Translations under genes and position numbers: made by a program
Part shown: in pieces, positions 33,018 to 43,195 of the stretch
How the letters are laid out: each line of letters begins with the position of its first letter
Numbering within the stretch: the first letter of the stretch is position 1
Notes under the pieces: model-generated
What the model was told of the DNA's origin: nothing
The model's database searches: none
The model's input: the letters and a program-made list of their open reading frames with translations, nothing else
Assembly: GCA_035559815.1 (NCBI GenBank)
Contig: DATMAT010000023.1
Location: forward strand, 124,001 to 188,000
DNA length: 64,000 bases
Direction: 5' to 3'
Source: Thermodesulfobacteriota bacterium
Lineage (GTDB): Bacteria; Desulfobacterota_D; UBA1144; Nemesobacterales; CSP1-2

Positions 33018-34016
33018 ATGTTCAAAAAATTCCATAACATAATATCGTTATTATTGGTTGTATTCCCCCTAGTAGGATCTTCATTATTTATTACAAACGC
33101 CTACGCACAACAAAACAAAGAAGTACAAGATTTGGTCAAAACGATAGGAGATGTCAATAAACAAGTTGAAAATTTCGATATGGCTTTAGGTGAACTAGGG
33201 AAAAGAATAGAGATGATTGAAAAGAACCTTGAGGGTGATTTAACGGCGGATCAAAAGTTGAAACTTGCACAACAACTTGCTGATATATCCCAGAAGAATT
33301 TGGCTACTCCAACCTTATTACTCTCAGCGTTAGGAGTATTTTTAGTTATAGGTGGTTTTGTCTTACGTAGTATAACTCTGGACAAAGTAAAAGCATTAGA
33401 GAAGGAAATCCAAAACAAAAAAGCAATGATAGAAACAAAGCTTATTGAAATTAAATCCTCTCTTGATGAAGATATTAAACAAATCAGAGAAGTTTTAGAA
33501 GCAGAGGGAGAAAAACTTACGAAATTAAGAATGTCAAATCATTGGGGACTTGGTTTATTATACAACTATCTATCAGTGGATCTATTTAAAGAAGGTAATG
33601 TTTCAGAAGCTACAAGGTACGGAGAGTTGGGCTTAGAAAATCTTATAGAAGGGCGTGATTCACAAAAGGAAATAGCTGATAGAGTAATCGCTACTGCCAA
33701 GGCTAACCTGGCTTATTATTATGCCTACGCAGATAGAACTGAAATGAGAACTATCTGCAAGGATTGGCTAGATGAGGGATTGCCTATCTTTCGAAAGCTA
33801 GGCGAAATAGCATTTATAGAGACTTTTTTATTTGTTTACCAAAAATTTGGTACCGATATCGATGAGCTTAAAAAATGGTTACAAGTTTATGAAGATTATA
33901 AAGATAAAATCGCGACTTTTTCAGACATAGATGAAAGGACTAGGTCAAGTTACGAGAATCACTACAAGGAGATAAAAAAGAAAATAAGTTCTCCTTCCCC
34001 TAGCAATGGAGTCTAG
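33018..34016 (+). CDS. Membrane protein with coiled coil and helical-repeat domain
   Basis: A 332-residue protein with a signal peptide (cleaved near AYAQQ), a coiled coil (about 35-75), one transmembrane helix (about 98-115), a second coiled coil (about 122-170) and a C-terminal tetratricopeptide-like helical region. GGGAG lies 10 bases before the ATG. I do not recognise a family. The layout (periplasmic coil, one membrane span, cytoplasmic helical repeats) is that of a signalling or scaffold protein. Its place between DUF4365 and BREX genes suggests, without proof, a defence-island passenger. Confidence 0.6.
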   Translation: MFKKFHNIISLLLVVFPLVGSSLFITNAYAQQNKEVQDLVKTIGDVNKQVENFDMALGELGKRIEMIEKNLEGDLTADQKLKLAQQLADISQKNLATPTLLLSALGVFLVIGGFVLRSITLDKVKALEKEIQNKKAMIETKLIEIKSSLDEDIKQIREVLEAEGEKLTKLRMSNHWGLGLLYNYLSVDLFKEGNVSEATRYGELGLENLIEGRDSQKEIADRVIATAKANLAYYYAYADRTEMRTICKDWLDEGLPIFRKLGEIAFIETFLFVYQKFGTDIDELKKWLQVYEDYKDKIATFSDIDERTRSSYENHYKEIKKKISSPSPSNGV

Positions 34017-34656
34017 ATTTTTATATCAAAACTAAAATAACCTCGGGGGAGGTGGTGGTATGCCTTTAGGTGTGTATGCCCTGAACCACATGGATTTTAA
34101 CCTCCTTTTAATTTTAAGACCCATTTTTAGAATAAGTTAATCATCATTAACAGATAATCAAATCTAACTTGCAAAAACTATGCCGTTAGTTTTATTTTTT
34201 GCGGCGTTCATAATATACTGAAAACATTGTGGATTTGTTATTCTCAAATTACTAACTGTATTCGATCTTACACATTTTGCTGTGTATTACAACACAATTG
34301 GTTAAGTTTTACGCTCTTTGTCATTTTTACTCTTTAATAACGCAATAAACACCTTAACATTTACAAATCAAATGTAAATAGGAAGTCGAGACCTATATTA
34401 AGTATAGCATAACCGAGTATCTAAGATAGTTAGATGCCACTTTCGAGCTCTAGGGTTCAGGCATCAGACATGAGCTTGACGCCAGCGTTCTCGATAGGCT
34501 TTTGCCTTTCTCAACTTTGGGTTTACGAAAATTGGGTCGCTGCCGACAAGGCAGTTATCCAAATTGTAAGCTGCGGGTGTTGTCAGGAAAGCAGGGGCTG
34601 ACAAAAGTCATTCCATGTCCATTGACTAGACTATCAATTTTTGCTTTAATTGAGTA
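34017..34656. promoter_or_regulatory. Region upstream of BREX with an inverted repeat
   Basis: This stretch of about 640 bases has no convincing gene. ATTTACA (34359-34365) and TGTAAAT (34373-34379) form a perfect inverted repeat with a 7-base spacer, a possible operator about 280 bases before brxA. On the minus strand a short frame around 34440-34600 looks protein-like (for example FVNPKLRKAKAYRERW) but has no ATG and may be a relic. Confidence 0.35.
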
Positions 34657-35286
34657 ATGCTGGGGAGCAATACTATTCATTCTCTCAAACAAAAGAGGGT
34701 TTACAATGGCGAAATTGTGGCCGGGTCTCTGTTAATCCCTGAAAGCAGGAAAATCGCGCGATTACTCATGGGTAATGTTGATGATGAGAAATGGCATAGG
34801 GCTATCATGATTGACAATATTCTTCAAAAAAGAAGCCCATCGACGGCAAAGCGGGAAGCAGCTTTAATAAAAAATCGCCTGGGATTAATGAAGCCGGAGC
34901 TGTGGGAAATGATTGAAAAAGGCACATCAGAAATTAGCACACAGGCCGTCCTGGCATCTGCGATTAAGCACAGTAGATTGCTCGGGGATTTTATGGATAG
35001 GGTAGTTCGGCAACATTGGCAGACCTTCAACCATAAGATTTCCAACACTGATTGGGCAAATTTTTGGGAGATCTGTTCTCAAATAGACCCGGGGATTTTA
35101 GAATGGTCTGAGACGACTTATAGCAAGTTGAGACAAGTTGTCTTCAGAATTCTATTTGAGGCGAAGTACCTGGATGGTACGAGGACGCTAAAGCTCCAGC
35201 CTGTTACGATAGTTCCCGAGGTCAGAAGCTATTTGATCAAAAACTCAGAAAGCTATGTGCTCCGATGCATGGAAGTAACCCAATAA
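34657..35286 (+). CDS. brxA: BREX protein BrxA
   Basis: A 209-residue BrxA (DUF1819) protein, the first gene of type 1 BREX phage-defence loci, with a DNA-binding fold. Matching segments are SLLIPESRKIARLLM, RSPSTAKREAALIKNRL and the C-terminal RQVVFRILFEAKYLD. The next gene is brxB and the full BREX order follows. No good Shine-Dalgarno is seen before 34657; the start is by family length. Confidence 0.88.
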   Translation: MLGSNTIHSLKQKRVYNGEIVAGSLLIPESRKIARLLMGNVDDEKWHRAIMIDNILQKRSPSTAKREAALIKNRLGLMKPELWEMIEKGTSEISTQAVLASAIKHSRLLGDFMDRVVRQHWQTFNHKISNTDWANFWEICSQIDPGILEWSETTYSKLRQVVFRILFEAKYLDGTRTLKLQPVTIVPEVRSYLIKNSESYVLRCMEVTQ

Positions 35287-35300
35287 ACCAGAGGCGTGAG

Positions 35301-35873
35301 ATGAGTTCCTTAAAAAATCGTCTCAATCAAATCCTTCCTCGAATTACCTCGGATGAGTTTTTAAAAAGTAAAGGTTTGGGTAACGAGATCGCATTCTACA
35401 TATTTGACTATCCCCCGGAAGAGGAAATGGAGGTTCGTAAACATATCCAATTTGTTCTCAATTACCTCAAGAAAAATAGGCCTGAATTGAAAGTTAAGCA
35501 TATAAACCTTTTTTCGCTCTTGGTTGACTATTTAAAGTCCAGAAATCTTCTGGAACGAGCGCTCCAAATACAAAAAACAAAAGGCGATAAGGAATTATTA
35601 AAGGCTTTAAAACTCACGCTAGACGGGGATAAAATAGCACGAGTTTTCATCGATGCAGCCGAACCGCAAACCCAAGATTTGGTTATTATCTCAGGGGTTG
35701 GAAACGCTTGGCCGCTCATAAGGAGCCATAATTTACTTAACAATCTTCATTCTCATATGGGTAAAACTCCTCTTATAATGTTTTATCCCGGCATGTTTAC
35801 CGGTAACGGCCTTCGCCTCTTCGGCAGGCTTAAAGAAAGCAATTATTATAGGGCTTTCAAGTTAGTTCCCTAA
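35301..35873 (+). CDS. brxB: BREX protein BrxB
   Basis: A 190-residue BrxB (DUF1788) protein; the C-terminal signature ISGVGNAWPLIRSHNLLNNL and PLIMFYPGMFTGNGLRLFG is diagnostic. The ATG at 35301 is preferred to 35265 because GAGGCGTGAG lies just before it and BrxB proteins begin with a short Leu-rich helix (SSLKNRLNQIL). The role in BREX is not settled; it is needed for defence. The gene lies 31 bases before brxC. Confidence 0.88.
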   Translation: MSSLKNRLNQILPRITSDEFLKSKGLGNEIAFYIFDYPPEEEMEVRKHIQFVLNYLKKNRPELKVKHINLFSLLVDYLKSRNLLERALQIQKTKGDKELLKALKLTLDGDKIARVFIDAAEPQTQDLVIISGVGNAWPLIRSHNLLNNLHSHMGKTPLIMFYPGMFTGNGLRLFGRLKESNYYRAFKLVP

Positions 35874-35904
35874 TCAAAAAATTTTTTGAGGGAGGGACCC
35901 CCAG

Positions 35905-38900
35905 GTGCAAATTAAAGACATATTTGCGAAGGACATTTTAAGGCCCATTAACGGCGTCGTAATGGCTGACCAGCAGGATGAATTCGTAGTCTGGCAAGAG
36001 CTTGAAGAATACGTCGTTACTAAAGAACTGGATAATCATTTTAAGAAATTCTTCGAAGCTTACTTCCAGGGGTTTGATTCCCCGGTTGACCCGGAAGTAA
36101 CCGGACGTATGGGTATTTGGGTATCTGGATTTTTCGGCTCCGGCAAGTCTCATTTTATTAAAATCCTGTCTTATCTGATATCGAATAGAGAGGTTAGAAA
36201 TCCTAAGAATGGTCGCTCAAGAAAGGCTATTGATTTTTTCGAAAGTAAAATAAAGGACCCACTTTTTCTTGCAGATTTTAAGAAACTAGCTCGCAGTCCC
36301 GCCGATGTGATCTTATTTAACATAGACAGCAAGGCTGATGCCCGTGATGGAAGAGGAGCGGTTCTCAATACATTCTGGAGGGTTTTCAATGAAAAGCGAG
36401 GCTTCTCCCCGGGTTCGTTGCACCTCGCAGAGATCGAAGGGTATCTTGAAAAACAAAACAAGTATGAAGAGTTTAGAAAAGTCTTTAGAAGCACTTATGG
36501 CTCGGATTGGGAGAAAGAGAGGGACGCATACAGCTTACTTAAAGATGAGATTGTAGAAGCGTTATCCGAAGTGCTAGGTAAGGACAGGAAGTATGCAGAG
36601 GAATGGTTTGAGAAATCTGAACAGCAATTTGTCATAAGTCCAGAGAGATTTGCCAATCAGGTTAAAGAGTATCTCGATACAAAAGGGACTAAACATAGAA
36701 TTATTTTTCTTGTTGACGAAGTAGGACAATTTATCGGAAATGATACCCACTTGATGCTAAACCTTCAGACGCTTGTCGAAGACCTGGGTCGAATTTGCCA
36801 GGGCAGAGCGCTGGTTGTAGTAACCTCTCAGGAAGATATTGACGCTGTAATCGGCCAGCTTAAGTCGGCCAAGGATCATGATTTCTCCAAAATACAGGGG
36901 AGGTTTAAAACGAGGATTTCTCTTTCCAGCTCCAATACCGATGAGGTTATTCAGATAAGGCTGCTTGAAAAGAAGGAAAAAGCCCGACAGGAGCTCCTCG
37001 ATTTATACGCGGACAAGGGAGATATAATCAAGAATCAGCTTAGCTTTACTCAAGACACCCCAACTTTTAAAAATTACTCAGGCGGCGAAGACTTTGTAGC
37101 CAACTATCCCTTCACACCCTATCAGTTCCAGCTTGTTCAGAAGATTTTTGAATCCATCCGTAAGGCGGGGGCAACGGGACTACACCTAAGCCGTGGAGAA
37201 AGGTCCATGCTTGACGCCTTTCAAAGTGCAGCCAAGATTGTCTCGGGGCAGAATATCGGCTGCTTGGTTCCCCTTTATCACTTTTATCCCTGTATAGAGA
37301 GTTTCTTGGACACGAGCGTCAAGCGGAGCATTGAACAGGCCGGCGAAAACAGAGGATTGCAAAATCCGTTTGATGTCCAGATATTACAAACGCTCTTTCT
37401 AATCCGCTACGTTAACACCATGAAACCGACCATTGACAACCTGGTGACTCTCTCAATAAATGAGGTTGATACAGATCGCCTGTCCCTAAAGCGTAATATA
37501 CAAGATTCATTGAATCGCTTGGAAAAAGAGAACCTTATAAGTAGGAATGGCGACCTTTATTATTTCCTGACTGATGAGGAAAGGGAGGTTTCCAGGGAAA
37601 TAAAAAACGTTGAGATTTCCTCTTCGGAGGAAACAAAATTATTGGGTGAAGTTATTTTTGATGAGATTCTAAAAGGCAAAAACAAGCATCGTTATATTCC
37701 ATACCGCAATGATTATGCTCTTAACCGTATTTGCGATTCACAGTTTCACGGCAGCAAAGCTGAAAACGAGTTATCGTTAGAGTTCATAACTCCGCTATTT
37801 GAAGAATACAGTGAGTATAATCAAGCTAAATGTATATTGCGCAGCTCCGAGTACAATGATCGAATATTAATTAAGATTCCAGACAACCAGGAACTAACAC
37901 TTGAGGTTAGAAGGTATTTACAAACCGAGAAATTTATTAGACTGAGAAATGATGCTGCAGCTTCACAAACCTTAAAACAAATACTACGGGATAAAGCAGA
38001 TGAAAACAGGCAGCGTAAGCTAAGGATAACAGCCTTGTTAGATGAACTTATACTTAATTCTGAATACTATGTCCTCGGACAAAGCCTGACAATCAAGGCA
38101 AACAAAAGCCAGAGCGCTATTGAAGAGGCTCTCGATTTTCTGATCAAGAATATATTTAGGAAATTCAGCTACCTCAAACTTCATGATAATCCACAAGCTG
38201 AGATCAAAGCTGTTCTTTATGCCGATGATTTGGCCCAACAACAGCTAAAGCTAGATGTTGGTGAAAATCCTACGGAGGATTTAAAAGAGGTTATGAGGTA
38301 TATAGACCTCAAACTGGGAAGCAACCAGCCAGTATTACTGGATCAATTAGTTAACCATTTTAGCAAGAGGGATTACGGATGGCCGGAGTGGGAGACTGTA
38401 TTGATTGCAGCGAAATTATTCATGGCCGGGAGCATTCAATTCGTCACAACGGAGGGAGAGAACCTATCACCAAAGGACGCATTAAGTCCTCTTACTAAGA
38501 CCCATCAATGGAAAACAGTCAGAATCTTCAAGCGCAAGAAAAGAGGGGAGGAGGAAATAAAGAAGGCTCGCGATCTGGGAAAAGAACTCTTTGGCACAAT
38601 AGGGCCTGACGGGCAAGACCAGCTCGCACAGTTTCTTAAGGAGCAGCTTGCCTCTTGGAGAAGAGACTTGGAAAGGTTTCAGCCTATAGCAAATACCGGT
38701 AAGTATCCGGGGCGAAACGAAATTAGAGAGTGTTTAGATTTAACAGAGAAGCTGCACGATATTTACGATTCCTACGAGTTCATTGGCTCATTTAACGAGA
38801 AGAAGAACGAACTCTTGAAAGCCCATGATGATATTCATGATATAAAGGGTTTCTATACCAATCAGATTAAAGCCTGGGATTTAATGCAGGAGGCCCTCCA

Positions 38901-39462
38901 TCAATACGACCAGAACATAACCTCTCTTGAAAAAGATCCCGAAGCAGCCCAGTCTCTTAGCAAGCTTCGACAAATCTTTGAATCTCCGAAACCTTATGGG
39001 GAGATAAAAAACGTAACGGGTCTGATTGCTAAGGTTAAAGAGGTTAATGATTCAATTGTTGAGAGGGAGCGTAAATCTGCACTGACTAAGGTTGAAGAAA
39101 AGATCAATCAATTAAACAAGGTATTGAACGAAAAAAAGGCTGATACGGATTTAAGGAACAGGACACTCTATCCTATTCAGGAAATTAAAAGAAAAATAGG
39201 GAGTGAAACAAGCGTTCCCAAAATCTCTTATCTCTCGGGAGATGAATTAACCGAATGTTTCCATAAGGCCCTAGAAGATATCGAGATTGCACTGCAGAAG
39301 AATGAAGACCAACCCATCAAGCAGGTAAAAACGTTGAAACCAGCTTCCTTATTCACTAAAACCTACATTGAGACTCAGGATGATGTAGAGGAATACCTTG
39401 ATAATTTAAGGAAAGAATTGATGGATGCCATTAAGAATAACAAAAGGGTAAGACTTGTATAA
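35905..39462 (+). CDS. brxC: BREX ATPase BrxC
   Basis: BrxC (1185 residues) is the large AAA-type ATPase of BREX, needed for both host methylation and phage exclusion. The Walker A is WVSGFFGSGKSHF (about 71-83), followed by ATPase segments such as IIFLVDEVGQF and FKTRISLSSSNTDEVIQIRL. The C-terminal third is long coiled coil. It starts with GTG at 35905 behind GGGAGGGACC, and the N-terminus MQIKDIFAKDILRPINGVV is typical of the family. It is full length and intact. Confidence 0.92.
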   Translation: MQIKDIFAKDILRPINGVVMADQQDEFVVWQELEEYVVTKELDNHFKKFFEAYFQGFDSPVDPEVTGRMGIWVSGFFGSGKSHFIKILSYLISNREVRNPKNGRSRKAIDFFESKIKDPLFLADFKKLARSPADVILFNIDSKADARDGRGAVLNTFWRVFNEKRGFSPGSLHLAEIEGYLEKQNKYEEFRKVFRSTYGSDWEKERDAYSLLKDEIVEALSEVLGKDRKYAEEWFEKSEQQFVISPERFANQVKEYLDTKGTKHRIIFLVDEVGQFIGNDTHLMLNLQTLVEDLGRICQGRALVVVTSQEDIDAVIGQLKSAKDHDFSKIQGRFKTRISLSSSNTDEVIQIRLLEKKEKARQELLDLYADKGDIIKNQLSFTQDTPTFKNYSGGEDFVANYPFTPYQFQLVQKIFESIRKAGATGLHLSRGERSMLDAFQSAAKIVSGQNIGCLVPLYHFYPCIESFLDTSVKRSIEQAGENRGLQNPFDVQILQTLFLIRYVNTMKPTIDNLVTLSINEVDTDRLSLKRNIQDSLNRLEKENLISRNGDLYYFLTDEEREVSREIKNVEISSSEETKLLGEVIFDEILKGKNKHRYIPYRNDYALNRICDSQFHGSKAENELSLEFITPLFEEYSEYNQAKCILRSSEYNDRILIKIPDNQELTLEVRRYLQTEKFIRLRNDAAASQTLKQILRDKADENRQRKLRITALLDELILNSEYYVLGQSLTIKANKSQSAIEEALDFLIKNIFRKFSYLKLHDNPQAEIKAVLYADDLAQQQLKLDVGENPTEDLKEVMRYIDLKLGSNQPVLLDQLVNHFSKRDYGWPEWETVLIAAKLFMAGSIQFVTTEGENLSPKDALSPLTKTHQWKTVRIFKRKKRGEEEIKKARDLGKELFGTIGPDGQDQLAQFLKEQLASWRRDLERFQPIANTGKYPGRNEIRECLDLTEKLHDIYDSYEFIGSFNEKKNELLKAHDDIHDIKGFYTNQIKAWDLMQEALHQYDQNITSLEKDPEAAQSLSKLRQIFESPKPYGEIKNVTGLIAKVKEVNDSIVERERKSALTKVEEKINQLNKVLNEKKADTDLRNRTLYPIQEIKRKIGSETSVPKISYLSGDELTECFHKALEDIEIALQKNEDQPIKQVKTLKPASLFTKTYIETQDDVEEYLDNLRKELMDAIKNNKRVRLV

Positions 39463-39491
39463 TCATAAATCCAATCTGACAGTATCAGAAA

Positions 39492-42400
39492 ATGAACACC
39501 TCCAAGATCAAAGCGTATGCCCCAAGAGCTAGAAGGGATTTTATACAAGCGGTAACAGACAAAGCCAATATTCTAGGCCTATCTGCTAAAGATATCCTCC
39601 CAGAAGAAGTAAAGGGAGATATCGCCGTTATAGGAGGAAGGCCTTTCCCCAAAAGCGTAGAGCAACTCAGGCAGAAGATAATACACCGAATAGAGGTGGA
39701 GGGATTTAATCAAGTAATGGAGTCAGTAGCCTATACCTGGTTTAACCGGTTTATGGCATTAAGGTACCTGGAGCTCCACGACTACCTAGATCACGGTTAT
39801 AGAGTGTTAAGCAACAGGTCTGGGTCAGAAACCCCTGAGATTCTTGAGAAGGCCGCAGAGGTTAATCTGCCCGGGCTTGATAAGGAGAAGGTGATAGAGC
39901 TGCGCCTGGCAGGGAACAAGGATAACGAGCTTTACCAGATGCTAATAGTAGCCCAGTGCAATGCCTTGCACCGTGCTATGCCATTTCTCTTTGAGCCGAT
40001 AAACCATGAGACGGAGCTGCTAATACCAGAGAATCTCCTCCATTCAAGTTCGCCAATCCGTAAGATGGTGAATGAGATAGACGAGGAGGATTGGAAAGAG
40101 GTAGAGATTATAGGATGGATTTACCAGTTCTATATATCTGAGAGGAAAGACGAATTGATGAAGGCAAAGAAGCCTTACAAGGCGGATGAGATCCCGGCGG
40201 TAACCCAGCTATTTACCCCTAACTGGATAGTGAAGTATCTTGTTCAGAACAGCTTGGGGAGGCAGTGGCTAGCTACATATCCCGATTCACCTCTCAGGGA
40301 GAAGATGGAGTATTACATAGAGCCAGCCGAGCAGGAGCCTGAGGTAAAGAGACAGCTTGAGGAGATAACGCCAAAGGAATTAAACCCTGAGGAGATAACA
40401 GTATTAGATCCAGCCTGCGGGTCCGGGCATATACTGGTAGAGGCATACAACATATTCAAAGAGATTTATCTGGAGAGGGGTTACAGGCTAAGGGATATAC
40501 CGAGGATTATCTTGGAGAAGAATCTGTATGGATTGGATATTGATGACAGGGCAGCACAACTTGCCGGGTTCGCGCTTTTAATGAAGGCGAGGGCGGACGA
40601 TAGGAACATTCTGGGTAATGGTGACCCACCGCGTATAAATGTAATGGCGATAGCGGGGAGCGAGGGGATAGATGCGGAGAGGATAGCAAACGCCTTAATC
40701 CATGACAAGAGCCGACCTTTAGTATCCGACAGCGATCTATTTCCTGAAACGAAGAGTCAGAAAGTATTGACTGCAAAAGAGAAAACCGAAGTAAGCAAAA
40801 GAGACATAATAGACCTAATAGAGCTATTTAAACTGGGCAAAACATTAGGATCACTCATAACGGTTCCCGAAAAGACAGAGAACAATCTTAGAAAAATACA
40901 ACCTTTATTAAAGGAAAAACTAGAGAGTAGAGACTTATTTACACAAGAGGCCGCAAAAACATTACAACCATTTATTCAACAAGCTATTAGTTTATCCAAG
41001 AAATACGATTGTGTTATGACTAATCCTCCTTACATGGGAAATAAGTATTTCAACAAAATATTAAAACAAGAAATGATAAGTAATTTTAAGGAAGGAAAAA
41101 ATGATTTGTGTGGTTGTTTTATAATAAGGAGTTTAACTTTCACAAAGACCTTCGGTTCAATATCGATGATAACAATACCGAATTGGTTATTTATCTCTGG
41201 TTTCGAAGATTTAAGAAAAATGGTAATAGAGAAATGCTTTATAGATAGTTTAATTCACATTGGAAGAGGAGTTTGGGGGGCAGATTTTGGAAGCTGTTCA
41301 TATACACTGAGGAATTATAGATTGAAAGAATACAAGGGGACATTTAGGAAGCTATTTAACAAACTAAGTATAGTTTCCAACAATGATCTTCTGAGAGAAA
41401 AATATTTTAGGGCCGAAAATTATTTAGCTAGTACTGCTGATTTTCAAAAGATCCCTGGCTACAAGATATCTTATTGGATGGATAAAAAGACAATAAATAT
41501 TTTCGATAACTCGAACCTGTTATTTGAAGTTGCAGGTATTAAACAAGGTCTTGCAACAGGTGATAACACAAGATTTCTGAGGTTTTGGTATGAAGTTGCT
41601 TCCGAAAAGATTGGATTTAACATACCGAATCAGTCTGAAGCAAGCATATTTGACAAAAAATGGTTTCCCTACAACAAGGGAGGAGGTTATAGAAAATGGT
41701 ACGGAAATTTTGAATTTGTGGTAGATTGGGCTGATGATGGATATGAAATTAGAAATTTATTCGATAAAGATGGGAAGATACTTTCACGTCCGCAGAACAG
41801 AGAATACTATTTTAAAAGGTCCATATCGTGGTCCAAGGTTACGATAGGACAAATTTCGTTCAGATTTATCCCACAAGGATTCATTTTTGATGTTGCAGGC
41901 TGTTCAATATTCCCAAATGAAGATTTAGATTTTTATAAGATTCTTGGTCAGTTGAACAGTAAGGTTATCAATATATTTCTATCTGATATATCAGGTAGTG
42001 TAAATTACGAAGTTGGTGATATTTCAAATGTGCCGTTCGATAGAGATTTAATCTCAAGCAATGGGAAAATTGTTTTTATTGCTAATGAGGCAATAGAGAT
42101 CGCCAAATTGGATTGGGACTCGTTTGAAACGTCCTGGGATTTTCGGACTTTACCTTGGGCTGGTGGTAAGTTAAAAGGAAAGAGTGCTCGTGAATCCTTT
42201 GAAAACTGGAAAAGGTATTCAATTGAGCAAACGAGAAGGATGAAGGAACTGGAAGAGGAAAATAACCGTATCTTTATCGAGGTCTACGGTCTTCAGGAAG
42301 AGTTGACACCGGAAGTGCCTGAAGAACAAATTACGCTTGCGGTTAATCCAAAATACCGCTATGGAAACAATTATAGCGAAGAAGAACTCTGGCAACGGTT

Positions 42401-43154
42401 CAGGGAGGATTCCGTTAAGGAATTAATCTCCTATGCTATTGGCTGCATGATGGGTAGGTATAGTCTGGATGAGCCCGGATTAGTTTATGCTTATAGTGGG
42501 AATGAAGGTTTTGATCCGTCGAGATATAAGACTTTTCCTGTAGATGCTGACGGAATCATTCCAATAATGGACGAGGAGTGGTTTTCTGATGATGCTGCTA
42601 ACCGTTTTGTTGAATTCTTAAAAGCGGTCTGGTCTCCCGAAACGATTAAAGAAAATCTCGACTTTGTTGCTGAGAGTCTAGGGCAGAAAAAAGAAGAGTC
42701 GTCTCTCGAAACTATACGTAGATATTTAAACAATGAATTCTTCAAAGATCACCTCAGAACTTACAAAAAGCGTCCGATATACTGGCTTTTCTCAAGCGGG
42801 AAATATAAGGCCTTTGAGTGCCTTGTTTACCTACATCGCTATAACGAAGCGACATTATCCCGGATGAGGAGTGAGTATGTAACGCCGCTTCAGGGGAAAT
42901 TAAATGCGAGGATTGAGTATCTTGAGAACGAGAAAGAGTCTGCAAAATCGGCCTCAGCTCAGAAGAAGTTACAGAGGGAGATTGACCTGTTAAGGAAGAA
43001 GCAGGCAGAACTCTCAGCGTTTGACGATGAGCTAAGGCATTATGCCGATATGAGGATAAACCTGGACCTGGATGATGGGGTGAAGGTTAACTATGCGAAG
43101 TTCGGGAATCTATTAGCTGAGGTTAAAACGGTAACCGGGGATAAGGGAGATTAG
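39492..43154 (+). CDS. pglX: BREX adenine methyltransferase PglX
   Basis: PglX (1220 residues) methylates adenine at a non-palindromic site to mark host DNA in type 1 BREX. Motif I is VLDPACGSGHILVEAY and motif IV is MTNPPYMGN; the second half is the target-recognition region followed by a coiled coil and a conserved tail (DLDDGVKVNYAKFG). Codon use changes to a more AT-rich style around 40.8-42.1 kb, in the target-recognition part, which is common where recognition domains are exchanged. It is intact. Confidence 0.93.
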   Translation: MNTSKIKAYAPRARRDFIQAVTDKANILGLSAKDILPEEVKGDIAVIGGRPFPKSVEQLRQKIIHRIEVEGFNQVMESVAYTWFNRFMALRYLELHDYLDHGYRVLSNRSGSETPEILEKAAEVNLPGLDKEKVIELRLAGNKDNELYQMLIVAQCNALHRAMPFLFEPINHETELLIPENLLHSSSPIRKMVNEIDEEDWKEVEIIGWIYQFYISERKDELMKAKKPYKADEIPAVTQLFTPNWIVKYLVQNSLGRQWLATYPDSPLREKMEYYIEPAEQEPEVKRQLEEITPKELNPEEITVLDPACGSGHILVEAYNIFKEIYLERGYRLRDIPRIILEKNLYGLDIDDRAAQLAGFALLMKARADDRNILGNGDPPRINVMAIAGSEGIDAERIANALIHDKSRPLVSDSDLFPETKSQKVLTAKEKTEVSKRDIIDLIELFKLGKTLGSLITVPEKTENNLRKIQPLLKEKLESRDLFTQEAAKTLQPFIQQAISLSKKYDCVMTNPPYMGNKYFNKILKQEMISNFKEGKNDLCGCFIIRSLTFTKTFGSISMITIPNWLFISGFEDLRKMVIEKCFIDSLIHIGRGVWGADFGSCSYTLRNYRLKEYKGTFRKLFNKLSIVSNNDLLREKYFRAENYLASTADFQKIPGYKISYWMDKKTINIFDNSNLLFEVAGIKQGLATGDNTRFLRFWYEVASEKIGFNIPNQSEASIFDKKWFPYNKGGGYRKWYGNFEFVVDWADDGYEIRNLFDKDGKILSRPQNREYYFKRSISWSKVTIGQISFRFIPQGFIFDVAGCSIFPNEDLDFYKILGQLNSKVINIFLSDISGSVNYEVGDISNVPFDRDLISSNGKIVFIANEAIEIAKLDWDSFETSWDFRTLPWAGGKLKGKSARESFENWKRYSIEQTRRMKELEEENNRIFIEVYGLQEELTPEVPEEQITLAVNPKYRYGNNYSEEELWQRFREDSVKELISYAIGCMMGRYSLDEPGLVYAYSGNEGFDPSRYKTFPVDADGIIPIMDEEWFSDDAANRFVEFLKAVWSPETIKENLDFVAESLGQKKEESSLETIRRYLNNEFFKDHLRTYKKRPIYWLFSSGKYKAFECLVYLHRYNEATLSRMRSEYVTPLQGKLNARIEYLENEKESAKSASAQKKLQREIDLLRKKQAELSAFDDELRHYADMRINLDLDDGVKVNYAKFGNLLAEVKTVTGDKGD

Positions 43155-43195
43155 AATGCTATTCTTCTTATAACATATATTAAGTGAATTGGTTC

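Noticed and set aside
34434-34610. Minus-strand coding remnant before brxA
   Set aside because: It reads as protein-like for about 45 residues but has no ATG, is followed by a stop, and no family is recognised.
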